A DNA stretch of 64,000 bases from assembly GCF_050563545.1 (NCBI RefSeq), contig NZ_JBNXUM010000007.1, positions 124,001-188,000 of the forward strand, written 5' to 3'. The notes beneath the pieces were generated by a model, which did no database searches, had not been told where the DNA came from, and worked only from the letters and a program-made list of their open reading frames with translations. Positions 1-7,264 of the stretch are shown here, one piece after another (positions within the stretch are counted from its first letter, which is position 1; each line of letters begins with the position of its first letter). This DNA is from Falsiroseomonas sp050563545. Lineage in GTDB: Bacteria; Pseudomonadota; Alphaproteobacteria; Acetobacterales; Acetobacteraceae. A program made the translations under genes and the position numbers.

Positions 1-291
1 CTCGTGCTCTCGCGCTTCGCCGGCGCGGCGAACGAGCTGGACGGCGCGGTGCTGGTGAACCCGCTCGATCCCGACGACATCGCGGAGGCGCTCGACGTCG
101 CGCTGACCATGCCGGCGGAGGAGAGGATGGCGCGCTGGCAGGGCATGGACGCCGCGGTCCGGTCGAACACCGCGGCGGTCTGGTGCCGCAACTTCCTCGC
201 CGCGCTTGAAGGCGAGGCGGAGGTCGCGGAGGCCGGCCAGGCCGGCGGCCGGCGGCGGCTGGCGGAGACCGCTACTCCGCCGCTTTCCTGA
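1..291 (+). CDS. otsA: Trehalose-6-phosphate synthase, C-terminal fragment
   Basis: This is the last 96 codons of a gene that begins left of the window, open from base 1 to the TGA at 289-291. The translation starts LVLSRFAGAANEL and continues with LVNPLDPDDIAEAL and a W..NF...L ending, which matches the extreme C-terminal Rossmann lobe of GT20 trehalose-6-phosphate synthases, where the LSxFAGAAxEL and VNPxD motifs help bind the sugar nucleotide. The enzyme joins UDP-glucose and glucose-6-phosphate to give trehalose-6-phosphate, a cytoplasmic osmo- and stress-protectant pathway. The fragment is too short to judge the intactness of the gene. The following gene converges on it from the other strand and overlaps its last 20 bases. 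Confidence 0.8.
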   Translation, partial: LVLSRFAGAANELDGAVLVNPLDPDDIAEALDVALTMPAEERMARWQGMDAAVRSNTAAVWCRNFLAALEGEAEVAEAGQAGGRRRLAETATPPLS

Positions 292-3274
292 ACACCCCCT
301 GCAGCGCATCCGCGAGCTGCCCGAGGTCGTACGGTTTCATCAGCCGCGGCGGCGCATCCGGCTGGTCGGCCCAGGCGCCGACATGCCCGGTCGCGAGGAT
401 CACCGGCAGCCCCGGCCGGGACGCGCGGATGCGGGCGGCCAGCGCCATGCCCGTCATCCCCGGCATCGCATGGTCGGTCACCACCGCGACGATGTCGCCG
501 CGCGCGGCCAGCAGCTCCAGCGCGGCCTCGCCGCCTTCGGCCGGCACGGGCTCGTAGCCCAGCTCCTCCAGCATCGCCGCGGTGCTCTCCAGCACCAGGT
601 CCTCGTCATCCACGACCAGCACCGCGCCGCGGCCCGTCGCCGCCGGCATCGGCGCCACGCGCGGCTCGGCGGGGAGGAGCCCGACGGGGGAGACCGGCAG
701 CCAGAGCGTCGCCGTCGTGCCGCAGCCCGGCGCGCTGTCCAGCACCAGCGCGCCGCCGGATTGCGCGGCGAGGCCGTCCACCATCGAAAGGCCGAGCCCC
801 GTGCCGCGGCCCGGCCCCTTGGTCGTGAAGAAGGGCTCGACCGCGCGCGCCAGCGTCGCCTCGTCCATGCCGATGCCGGTGTCTGACACCGCGACGATGA
901 GCCAGCGCCCGGGCGAGAGGCGGCCCGGCGCCGCGCCCTCCGCCAGCGCCAGCCGCATCGCGAAGACGCCGCCTTCCGGCATGGCGTCGCGCGCGTTCAC
1001 CGCAAGGTTCACCAGCGCGAGCTCCAGCGCGTGCGGGTCCACATGCGCCGGCGGCAGCCCTTCCGGCGCGTCGATCTCCAGCGTCACCAGCGGCCCGGCG
1101 GACCGGCGCAGCAGCGCCTCCAGCCCCAGTAGCAGGGCGCGCAGATCCACCACGGCGGGCTTCAGGTCCTGCCGCCGCGCGAAGGCGAGGAGACGCTGCG
1201 TCAGGGTCGCGCCGCGCTCCGCGGCCTGGATCGCGGCATCGATGTAGCGCGCGACCTCGGTCGAACGGCCCTCCGTCGCGCTCTCTCCCGCGCGCTTGCG
1301 GGCGATCGCCAGGTTCGCCAGCACCGCCATCAGCAGGTTGTTGAAGTCATGCGCCACGCCGCCCGTCAGCTGGCCCAGCGTGTCCATCTTCTGCGCCTCA
1401 TGCAGCAGCGCCTGCGCGGCCTTCAGCGCCGAGACGTCCCGCGCCTCGGCCACCAGCAGCGACACCAGCCCATCCTCGTCGCGCACCGGCGTGACGGAGA
1501 AATCGACGGTGACCGGCGCGCCACCGGCGTCGCGCATGGCGGTGTCGCGGCGGGCGAAGCGTCCGGCCGCGGCCTCCGCGATCGCTTCGCGCAGCAGGGC
1601 CTGCGTCGCGCCGTCCTCGGGCCACCACGGCGCGTCCCAGTAGGGCCGGCCGACGACATCGGCCTCTTGCGCGCCGCCCAGGCGCAGCATCGCCGCATTG
1701 GCCTCCACCACGGTGCCGTCGGGCGACAGCAGGCCGATGAACTGGAAGGTCGCGTTGAAGAGGCCGCGGAATCGCGCCTCGCCCTCGCGCAGGCGGGCAT
1801 TGGCCTCGGCCAGCGCGCTGGTGCGTTCCGCGACGCGGCGGGCGAGGGTGGCCCGGGCTTCCTCCAGCGCCGCCTGCGCCTGGTGCTGCGCCGTGACCTC
1901 GAGCGCGATGCCGAGCAGCCGCGCCGGCCTGCCGTCGGCGCCGGCGCGGGGCTCGGCGCGCACGCCGATCCAGCGCGCGGGCACCGCGCCGGCCAGGCGG
2001 AATTCGGCAGCGAAGGGCACGCCGTCGCGTAGCGCCGCGCGGAAGGCGGCGATCACGGCGGCGCGATCGTCGCGATGCAGCGCGCGGCGCACGGCGCGCA
2101 GCGGCACGGCGCGCATGCCGCGCGCGGCGCGCACCGACAGGCCCCAGCGGGCGAAGACCTCGCCGATCAGCACGAGCCTGCGGCTCGCGAGGTCGAGGTC
2201 CCACAGCCCGAGCCCGCCGCCTTCCTGCGCCAGCCGCAGCCGTGCCTCGCCTTCCTGCAGCGAGGCCAGCAGTGACAGGCGCTCCGTCAGCGCCGCGGTC
2301 AGGGCCATGCCGCGCTCCTGCACCGCGCGGCGCGCCTCGGCCTCGCGCCGTCCGGCGCGCAGCGCCGCCCGCGCCAGCACGCCGGCCAGCACAACCGACA
2401 GGCCGAAGATCAGGGCGTTGCGCAGCAGGCGCCGCCGGAAGGGCGCCAGCACCTCGTCCAGCGACAGCGCGGCCTCCGCGACGACGGGCATGGTGGGCGC
2501 GGCGCGCCAGGCCACCAGGCGCAGGACGCCGTCGGGACCGGTCTCCTCGACGACGCCCTCCGCACCCTCGCGCCTCGGGGCGGGCGGCAGCGGCAGCGAG
2601 GCCGGCAGCGGCCAGCGCATCGTCGTCTCGCCGTCGCGGCGCAGCAGCCGGAACTCGGCCGCCCGGCCGAGCGAGAGCTGCTCGCCGATGCGCGCGAAAT
2701 CCTCGGCATGCAGCGCGACATGCACCACGCCGATCAGCCGCCCGTCCTCGCGGATCGCGCGGTTCAGGGTGAAGGACCAGACGTCGAAGGGCCGCGCGCG
2801 CACCAGCGGCGAGAGCGCTTCCGTCGCGCCGCCCCGGATCGCGGCGAAGAAGTCCCGATCCGACAGGTCGATCGGCGGCGGGTCGCGCATCAGGGAGGCC
2901 GCCGCGACCCGCCCGTCCGGCCCGAGCAGGACCAGCACGCCGATCTCCGGCGCATCGGCGGCGAGCGCGCGCAGGGCCTCGTGGAGGCCCGGCCCGATCG
3001 CGCCCTGCCCTTCCCGCTGCACCAGCGCCTCGGCCCTGATCGCGGTGATCTGCGCGACCCGAAGCGTGCGGTCGGCATGCCCCGCCAGCAGCGCCGCCGT
3101 GTTCACCGCCGTGGTGCGGCCCTGGGCCAGCGTCGCCTCGCGGTCGGCGGCGGTCGCCGCGACGAACAGCGCGGCGGCGAGCAGCGCGAAGCCGAGCAGC
3201 GACAGCGCGAACCAGCGGCCCGCCGGGGCCGCTGCCGCGTCCTTGCTCACCGAGCCGCTACGACCCTCCCCCAT
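272..3274 (-). CDS. Hybrid sensor histidine kinase with periplasmic sensor, PAS domains and C-terminal receiver
   Basis: A 1000-residue membrane kinase. Residues 21-43 and about 285-306 are hydrophobic helices flanking a periplasmic sensor region of the double-Cache type (inferred from size and layout). A coiled coil and two PAS-like regions (roughly 345-450 and 495-610) follow, then HisKA with the H-box GGVAHDFNNLL, an ATPase domain with N-box VNLAVNARDAM, DTGIGM and GTGLGLSM, and a receiver with VVDDED and phosphoacceptor TDHAMPGMTG. The ATG at 3274 was chosen because it sits just ahead of the first membrane helix; longer in-frame extensions reach back into pgi and read as arginine- and alanine-rich shadow sequence. 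No separate response regulator lies beside it, so output is presumably through an unlinked regulator. It is divergent from pgi with 112 bases between. The stimulus is unknown. Confidence 0.88.
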   Translation of the reverse strand: MGEGRSGSVSKDAAAAPAGRWFALSLLGFALLAAALFVAATAADREATLAQGRTTAVNTAALLAGHADRTLRVAQITAIRAEALVQREGQGAIGPGLHEALRALAADAPEIGVLVLLGPDGRVAAASLMRDPPPIDLSDRDFFAAIRGGATEALSPLVRARPFDVWSFTLNRAIREDGRLIGVVHVALHAEDFARIGEQLSLGRAAEFRLLRRDGETTMRWPLPASLPLPPAPRREGAEGVVEETGPDGVLRLVAWRAAPTMPVVAEAALSLDEVLAPFRRRLLRNALIFGLSVVLAGVLARAALRAGRREAEARRAVQERGMALTAALTERLSLLASLQEGEARLRLAQEGGGLGLWDLDLASRRLVLIGEVFARWGLSVRAARGMRAVPLRAVRRALHRDDRAAVIAAFRAALRDGVPFAAEFRLAGAVPARWIGVRAEPRAGADGRPARLLGIALEVTAQHQAQAALEEARATLARRVAERTSALAEANARLREGEARFRGLFNATFQFIGLLSPDGTVVEANAAMLRLGGAQEADVVGRPYWDAPWWPEDGATQALLREAIAEAAAGRFARRDTAMRDAGGAPVTVDFSVTPVRDEDGLVSLLVAEARDVSALKAAQALLHEAQKMDTLGQLTGGVAHDFNNLLMAVLANLAIARKRAGESATEGRSTEVARYIDAAIQAAERGATLTQRLLAFARRQDLKPAVVDLRALLLGLEALLRRSAGPLVTLEIDAPEGLPPAHVDPHALELALVNLAVNARDAMPEGGVFAMRLALAEGAAPGRLSPGRWLIVAVSDTGIGMDEATLARAVEPFFTTKGPGRGTGLGLSMVDGLAAQSGGALVLDSAPGCGTTATLWLPVSPVGLLPAEPRVAPMPAATGRGAVLVVDDEDLVLESTAAMLEELGYEPVPAEGGEAALELLAARGDIVAVVTDHAMPGMTGMALAARIRASRPGLPVILATGHVGAWADQPDAPPRLMKPYDLGQLADALQGVFRKAAE

Positions 3275-3386
3275 GCCCGTCCCTTCGCAGCGCCGCGCGC
3301 CGGCGGTATCTACCTCGTGACTGGGGCCGCACAACGGCCCGCCAGCGCAACATACACGGCTCGCGCCCGCGCGAGAGGGGGTCCGG

Positions 3387-5009
3387 ATGAGCGCAGCGCC
3401 CGATCCCGCCTGGGCCGCCGTCGCCGCGCTGGCCGCCGCCCCCGGCGCGGCCTCGGTGCGCGCCCGGCTCGACGCCGATCCCGCCCGCTTCGGCCGCTTC
3501 GCCCGCCGCGGCGCCGGGCTGCTGCTCGACCTCTCCCGCACCTCGCTGACGGACCAGGCGCTGGCCGCGCTGCTCGCCTTCGCCCGCGCCCGCGGCGTCG
3601 GCGCCTTCCGAGACGCCATGGCGCGCGGCGAGCCCGTGAACTCGACGGAGCGCCGCGCCGCCCTGCACATCGCGCTACGGGCGCCCACCGGGTCCTACCG
3701 CGCCGACACCGAGGACGCCTCGGCCGAGGTGCAGGCGACGCTCGACGCCATGCGCCGCTTCGTGCGCGGCGTGCATGACGGCGCGGTCCTCGGCGCCACC
3801 GGCGCGCGCTTCACCGATGTCGTCAACATCGGCATCGGCGGCTCCGACCTCGGCCCCGCGATGGTGACGCGCGCGCTGTGGCGCCACGGCATGCCGATGC
3901 GCGCGCATTACCTCGCGAACGTGGACGCCCATGCGTGGGAGGCGATGAAGCGCGCCCTCGACCCCCGCTCCACGCTGGTGCTGGTGGCGTCGAAGACCTT
4001 CACGACGCAGGAGACCATGACCAACGCGGCGCTGGTGAAGGGCTGGCTGGCGGAGGCGCTCGGTGATGGCACGGGCGCGCATCTCGCGGCGCTGTCCACC
4101 AACCTCGCCGCGACCTCGGCCTTCGGCATCGCGCCGGACCGCGTCTTCGGCTTCCGGGACTGGGTGGGCGGCCGCTTCTCCCTGTGGTCGGCGATCGGCC
4201 TTTCCATCGCGCTGGCCTGCGGCTGGCAGGTCTTCGACGGGCTGCTCGCCGGTGCGCGCGAGATGGACGAGCATTACCTCACCGCGCCCGACGCGGAGAA
4301 CCTGCCGCTGCTGCTGGCGGCGACCGAGGTCTGGCACGTGGATGCGCTGGGTTACCCCGCGCGCGCCGTGCTGCCCTATGACGAGCGGCTCGCGCGGCTG
4401 CCGGCGCATCTCCAGCAGCTCGAGATGGAGAGCCTCGGCAAGCGCGTCACCGCCGATGGCGCGCCGGCGCCGCTGCCGACCGGGCCCGTGGTGTTCGGCG
4501 AGCCCGGGACGAACGCGCAGCATTCCTTCATGCAGCTGATCCACCAGGGCACGACGCCGGTGCCGGTGGATTTCGTGCTGGTCGCCAACCCCGACCACGC
4601 CGCCGCCGACAGCCACCGCAAGCTGCTGGCCAATGCACTGGCCCAGGCCGAGGCGCTGGCGCGCGGCCGCACCGAGGCCGAGGCGCGGGAGGAGATGACC
4701 CGCGCCGGGATGGCGGCGGCGGAGGTCGCGCGCCTCGCCCCCCATCGCGCCTTCCCCGGCGACCGGCCCAGCGTGACCATCCTGCTGCCGCGCCTGACAC
4801 CCCGCGCGCTCGGCGCGCTCGTCGCGCTGTATGAGCACAAGGTCGCCTGCCTCGGCGCCTTCTGGGGGATCAATCCCTTCGACCAGTGGGGGGTGGAGCT
4901 CGGCAAGCAGCTCGCCGGCGGGATCCTGCCGGCGCTGGAGGGCAAGGGCACCGCGCGCGACGCGGCGACCGCCGCCCTCATCGAGGAGATCCGCGGCGCA
5001 TGGAGCTGA
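3387..5009 (+). CDS. pgi: Glucose-6-phosphate isomerase
   Basis: A 540-residue enzyme, the usual length for the bacterial long form, interconverting glucose-6-phosphate and fructose-6-phosphate in the cytoplasm. Both family signatures are visible: DWVGGRFSLWSAIG in the middle and GINPFDQWGVELGK near the C-terminus. NIGIGGSDLGP, the sugar-phosphate loop, is also present, as is a SKTFTTQET segment. The ATG at 3387 follows a GAGAGGGGG ribosome binding site at 3372-3380. The gene overlaps rppH by 10 bases, so the two are probably co-transcribed. With otsA close by, a hexose-phosphate context is possible but unproven. Confidence 0.96.
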   Translation: MSAAPDPAWAAVAALAAAPGAASVRARLDADPARFGRFARRGAGLLLDLSRTSLTDQALAALLAFARARGVGAFRDAMARGEPVNSTERRAALHIALRAPTGSYRADTEDASAEVQATLDAMRRFVRGVHDGAVLGATGARFTDVVNIGIGGSDLGPAMVTRALWRHGMPMRAHYLANVDAHAWEAMKRALDPRSTLVLVASKTFTTQETMTNAALVKGWLAEALGDGTGAHLAALSTNLAATSAFGIAPDRVFGFRDWVGGRFSLWSAIGLSIALACGWQVFDGLLAGAREMDEHYLTAPDAENLPLLLAATEVWHVDALGYPARAVLPYDERLARLPAHLQQLEMESLGKRVTADGAPAPLPTGPVVFGEPGTNAQHSFMQLIHQGTTPVPVDFVLVANPDHAAADSHRKLLANALAQAEALARGRTEAEAREEMTRAGMAAAEVARLAPHRAFPGDRPSVTILLPRLTPRALGALVALYEHKVACLGAFWGINPFDQWGVELGKQLAGGILPALEGKGTARDAATAALIEEIRGAWS

Positions 5010-5503
5010 AGCCGTACCGCCTGAACGTCGGGGCGCTGCTGTTCAACGACGCGGGCCTCGTGCTCGTCGCGCGTCGCGCCGGCATGCCGAACAGCGAGGG
5101 TGCGGCCGGCGGCTGGCAGCTCCCGCAGGGCGGCGTGGACGAGGGCGAGGACCTCCGTGCCGCCGTGCTGCGCGAATTGGCCGAGGAGATTGGCACCGCG
5201 AAGGCCGAGATCGTCGCCGAGCATCCGGACTGGCTGACCTACGACTTCCCCCCGGAGCTGGCGGAGAGAGGCTTCCGCATCGCGCAGAGATATCGCGGCC
5301 AGAAGCAGCGCTGGTTCGCGCTGCGCTTCACCGGCACCGACGCCGACATCCGGCTCGACGCCGACCCGCACCCCGAGTTCGACGCCTGGCGCTGGGCGCG
5401 GATCGAGGAACTGCCGGGGCTGGCCGTCGCCTTCAAGCGCGACATCTACGCCGCGCTGGCGCGCGACTTCATGCCCCTGGCGCGTCGTCTCGGCGGGGCG
5501 TGA
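5000..5503 (+). CDS. rppH: RNA pyrophosphohydrolase (Nudix)
   Basis: A 167-residue Nudix hydrolase that removes pyrophosphate from the 5' end of mRNAs and starts 5'-dependent decay; homologues in this class also hydrolyse diadenosine polyphosphates. The Nudix box is complete (GGVDEGEDLRAAVLRELAEEIG at about residues 40-62, including REL.EE.G). YRLNVGALLFN at the start and WQLPQGGVD are typical of RppH. The ATG at 5000 lies inside the end of pgi (stop at 5009) and gives the standard N-terminus MELKPYRLNV; longer forms have a spurious arginine-rich lead. Its 3' end overlaps the convergent membrane-protein gene by 35 bases. Confidence 0.93.
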   Translation: MELKPYRLNVGALLFNDAGLVLVARRAGMPNSEGAAGGWQLPQGGVDEGEDLRAAVLRELAEEIGTAKAEIVAEHPDWLTYDFPPELAERGFRIAQRYRGQKQRWFALRFTGTDADIRLDADPHPEFDAWRWARIEELPGLAVAFKRDIYAALARDFMPLARRLGGA

Positions 5504-6002
5504 GGAAGATCGCGCGCAGCCGGTCCGCGCCGATCGCCTCCGCGATCTCCCGGTAGCCGAACCAAGGGATCAGGATCATCGCCATCAGCAGGCAGGACGC
5601 GGCCGTCTCGAGCCGGCGGCCCCCTAACGCGGCGCGGAGCGCCTGCACCGGCCCCTCGCCATGCCACCAGCCCAGCAGGACATGCTCGATCACCGTGAGC
5701 AGGACGAGCAGGGCCAGCGTGGAGAGCGACTTCCACAGCACGGCGAGCATCGGCCGGTGCAGCGGCGACCGCTCCCCCACGCCGACGACGCGACCGAGCA
5801 GCATGAACTTGCCGAGCACCAGCGCCTTGATGGCGGCCAGGCCGTACTGGATGGGGGCGGGCCCGGCCTCCTCGAGGATGCTCCAGCGATAGAACAGCAG
5901 CGCGGCGAAGCAGACATAGAGATAGGCGGCGATCGCGAGGTATTCGCGGAGCTCGTGCACCAGGCGCTCGCGCGCGGTCGGGCTGCCGCCTGGATGGGCC
6001 AT
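5469..6002 (-). CDS. Four-helix integral membrane protein of unknown function
   Basis: A 177-residue hydrophobic protein. Helices are visible at about residues 22-42 (YLYVCFAALLF), 55-75, 90-115 (LSTLALLVLLTVIEHVLLGWW) and 135-152 (SCLLMAMILIPWFGY). The N-terminus carries a short charged segment (RERLVHELREY). I do not recognise a named family with certainty. The start at 6002 (MAHPGG) was preferred over an upstream in-frame ATG because the extra 29 residues would overlap the neighbouring gene. It ends 35 bases inside rppH on the other strand and follows the small gene at 6029-6382 by 26 bases, so the two are probably one transcript. Confidence 0.7.
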   Translation of the reverse strand: MAHPGGSPTARERLVHELREYLAIAAYLYVCFAALLFYRWSILEEAGPAPIQYGLAAIKALVLGKFMLLGRVVGVGERSPLHRPMLAVLWKSLSTLALLVLLTVIEHVLLGWWHGEGPVQALRAALGGRRLETAASCLLMAMILIPWFGYREIAEAIGADRLRAIFLTPRRDDAPGA

Positions 6003-6028
6003 GAGGCGTCCTGCGGGTTGGGACCTCG

Positions 6029-6382
6029 TCAGTACCACATTCCCGCCAGCCATCCATCGAGCGAGGCCGGCACCAGCGAGACCTGCCAATAGCCCAGCGC
6101 GCAGCCGACATAGGTCGGGATCGGCCGCAGCCGGCGATGGGCGGCCCGCGTGCCGGCGCCGCCGTCGAGCTGGCTGTCGCGGATCAGCGTGTTGGCGATG
6201 GTCCGGCGCATGGAGTCGCGGTAGGGCTGGTCCGGGTCAACCGGCGCGTCGAGCGCGCGCGCGATCGTGAGCTTCTCCAGGGCCCGGCAGGGTTCCCTGG
6301 TGCTCTCGTTCATCGAAGGCCAGGCGACGGTCACGACGCCGAGGACCATCACGCCGAACAGCGCGAAAAGGACGCGTCCCAC
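6029..6382 (-). CDS. Small exported or membrane-anchored protein of unknown function
   Basis: A 117-residue protein beginning at a GTG with GGAG 8 bases upstream. The first 22 residues (MGRVLFALFGVMVLGVVTVAWP) form one hydrophobic helix, so it is either secreted or anchored. The remainder is soluble and ends in an aromatic tail (YVGCALGYWQVSL...GWLAGMWY), with two cysteines (CRAL and GCAL). I do not recognise the family. It is followed by the four-helix membrane protein on the same strand. Confidence 0.6.
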   Translation of the reverse strand: MGRVLFALFGVMVLGVVTVAWPSMNESTREPCRALEKLTIARALDAPVDPDQPYRDSMRRTIANTLIRDSQLDGGAGTRAAHRRLRPIPTYVGCALGYWQVSLVPASLDGWLAGMWY

Positions 6383-6472
6383 CCCAGGCTCTCCGTTCCG
6401 GCCGCGACTCGGCGGCCCGGACAGGCGGAGTCTACGGTTTCGTGATCGGCCCTGGAAGGCGTGCCAGGGCGA

Positions 6473-6973
6473 TCAGAACCGCAGCCGCAGCACCTGCTCC
6501 GTCACGCGGACTCCCCAAGTGGTGTCGGGCGCCTCGTGCTCGACGACGAATCCGGCCTGGCGGTACAGGTGCCGCGCCGCGACCAGCCCGTCGAAGGTGG
6601 TCAGCCAGACCTCCCGGAAGCCGCGTTCGCGGCAGAAGGCCAGGGCGCCGTCCAGCAGCTGGCGGCCCAGGCCCCCGCGCGCCCGCTCGTCCACGATGAA
6701 CCAGCGCAGCCGGGCCACCGGGTTTTCCCGCCCGTCGATGGTGATGCTGCCCGCCAGGCCGATCGCGTCGCGCGCAACCCACATCCGACAATCCGGGTGC
6801 GGCAGGGCGCGGCCGAACTCGCCGGCCTCGGCGGCGACCTTGGCTTCGAAGGGCATCCCGAAGCCCCAGTGGCGCGCATACCAATCGGCCTGCATCGCCA
6901 CGACCTGCGCCAGCGAACCGGCGGGCGGGGCATCGGTGATGCGGAGCGACGCGGTGTCGGTCTTCAACAGCAT
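6473..6973 (-). CDS. GNAT-family N-acetyltransferase
   Basis: A 166-residue acetyltransferase. Motif A is clear near residues 100-115 (ARGGLGRQLLDGAL), preceded by the strand RLRWFIVD and followed by FREVWLTT and ARHLYRQAGF, the usual acetyl-CoA fold. The sequence resembles the acetyltransferase half of MarR-GNAT fusion proteins, but no MarR domain is present here. The ATG at 6973 has GGGGAG just upstream; a longer in-frame reading back to 7138 is possible but looks like leader sequence. The substrate is unknown. A candidate promoter lies about 200 bases upstream. Confidence 0.85.
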   Translation of the reverse strand: MLLKTDTASLRITDAPPAGSLAQVVAMQADWYARHWGFGMPFEAKVAAEAGEFGRALPHPDCRMWVARDAIGLAGSITIDGRENPVARLRWFIVDERARGGLGRQLLDGALAFCRERGFREVWLTTFDGLVAARHLYRQAGFVVEHEAPDTTWGVRVTEQVLRLRF

Positions 6974-7264
6974 GATCCACTCCCCACACGCCGCCGGTGC
7001 AGTGGCGGGGAGGTGGCGGGTCAGCGCCGTCGCCCGGCAGGAGCCGGACGCGACAGGCGGCGATCCGGCCCGGCGCCCTCTCGCCACGCGAAAGCGTGTG
7101 GAGGCATGATGCCCGGGGGTTAATAATCTGACAAGCAACTCGCGCCCTAATAGTAAATAGAATCTGAATATCTACCATCGCGCGCGAAGTTAACAACGGT
7201 CTGCCAGAAAAAGCTCAAGCACTACCTCAGGTTGCTGCTGCGCAGCACAACGCCGACGCCAGGG
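6974..7264. other. Gene-free stretch with an AT-rich island
   Basis: These 291 bases separate the acetyltransferase start from the end of the DUF4175 gene. Bases 7111-7215 are clearly AT-richer than anything nearby and hold a candidate promoter reading left (7169-7196). At 7231-7250 a GCTGC/GCAGC palindrome followed on the minus strand by CTTTTTC may end the lysA-DUF4175 transcript. The 165 bases next to the acetyltransferase are GC-rich and open in frame with it, so an N-terminal extension cannot be excluded. Confidence 0.5.
7169..7196 (-). promoter_or_regulatory. Candidate sigma-70-type promoter for the acetyltransferase gene
   Basis: On the minus strand TTGTTA (7196-7191) is separated by 16 bases from TAGATA (7174-7169), in a locally AT-rich stretch. 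It would give a leader of about 190 bases before the ATG at 6973. Confidence 0.35.

Noticed and set aside
3274..3688. A longer start for the hybrid kinase running into pgi.
   Set aside because: The added residues are R/A/G-rich and overlap the pgi coding sequence, while the ATG at 3274 lies just before the first membrane helix.
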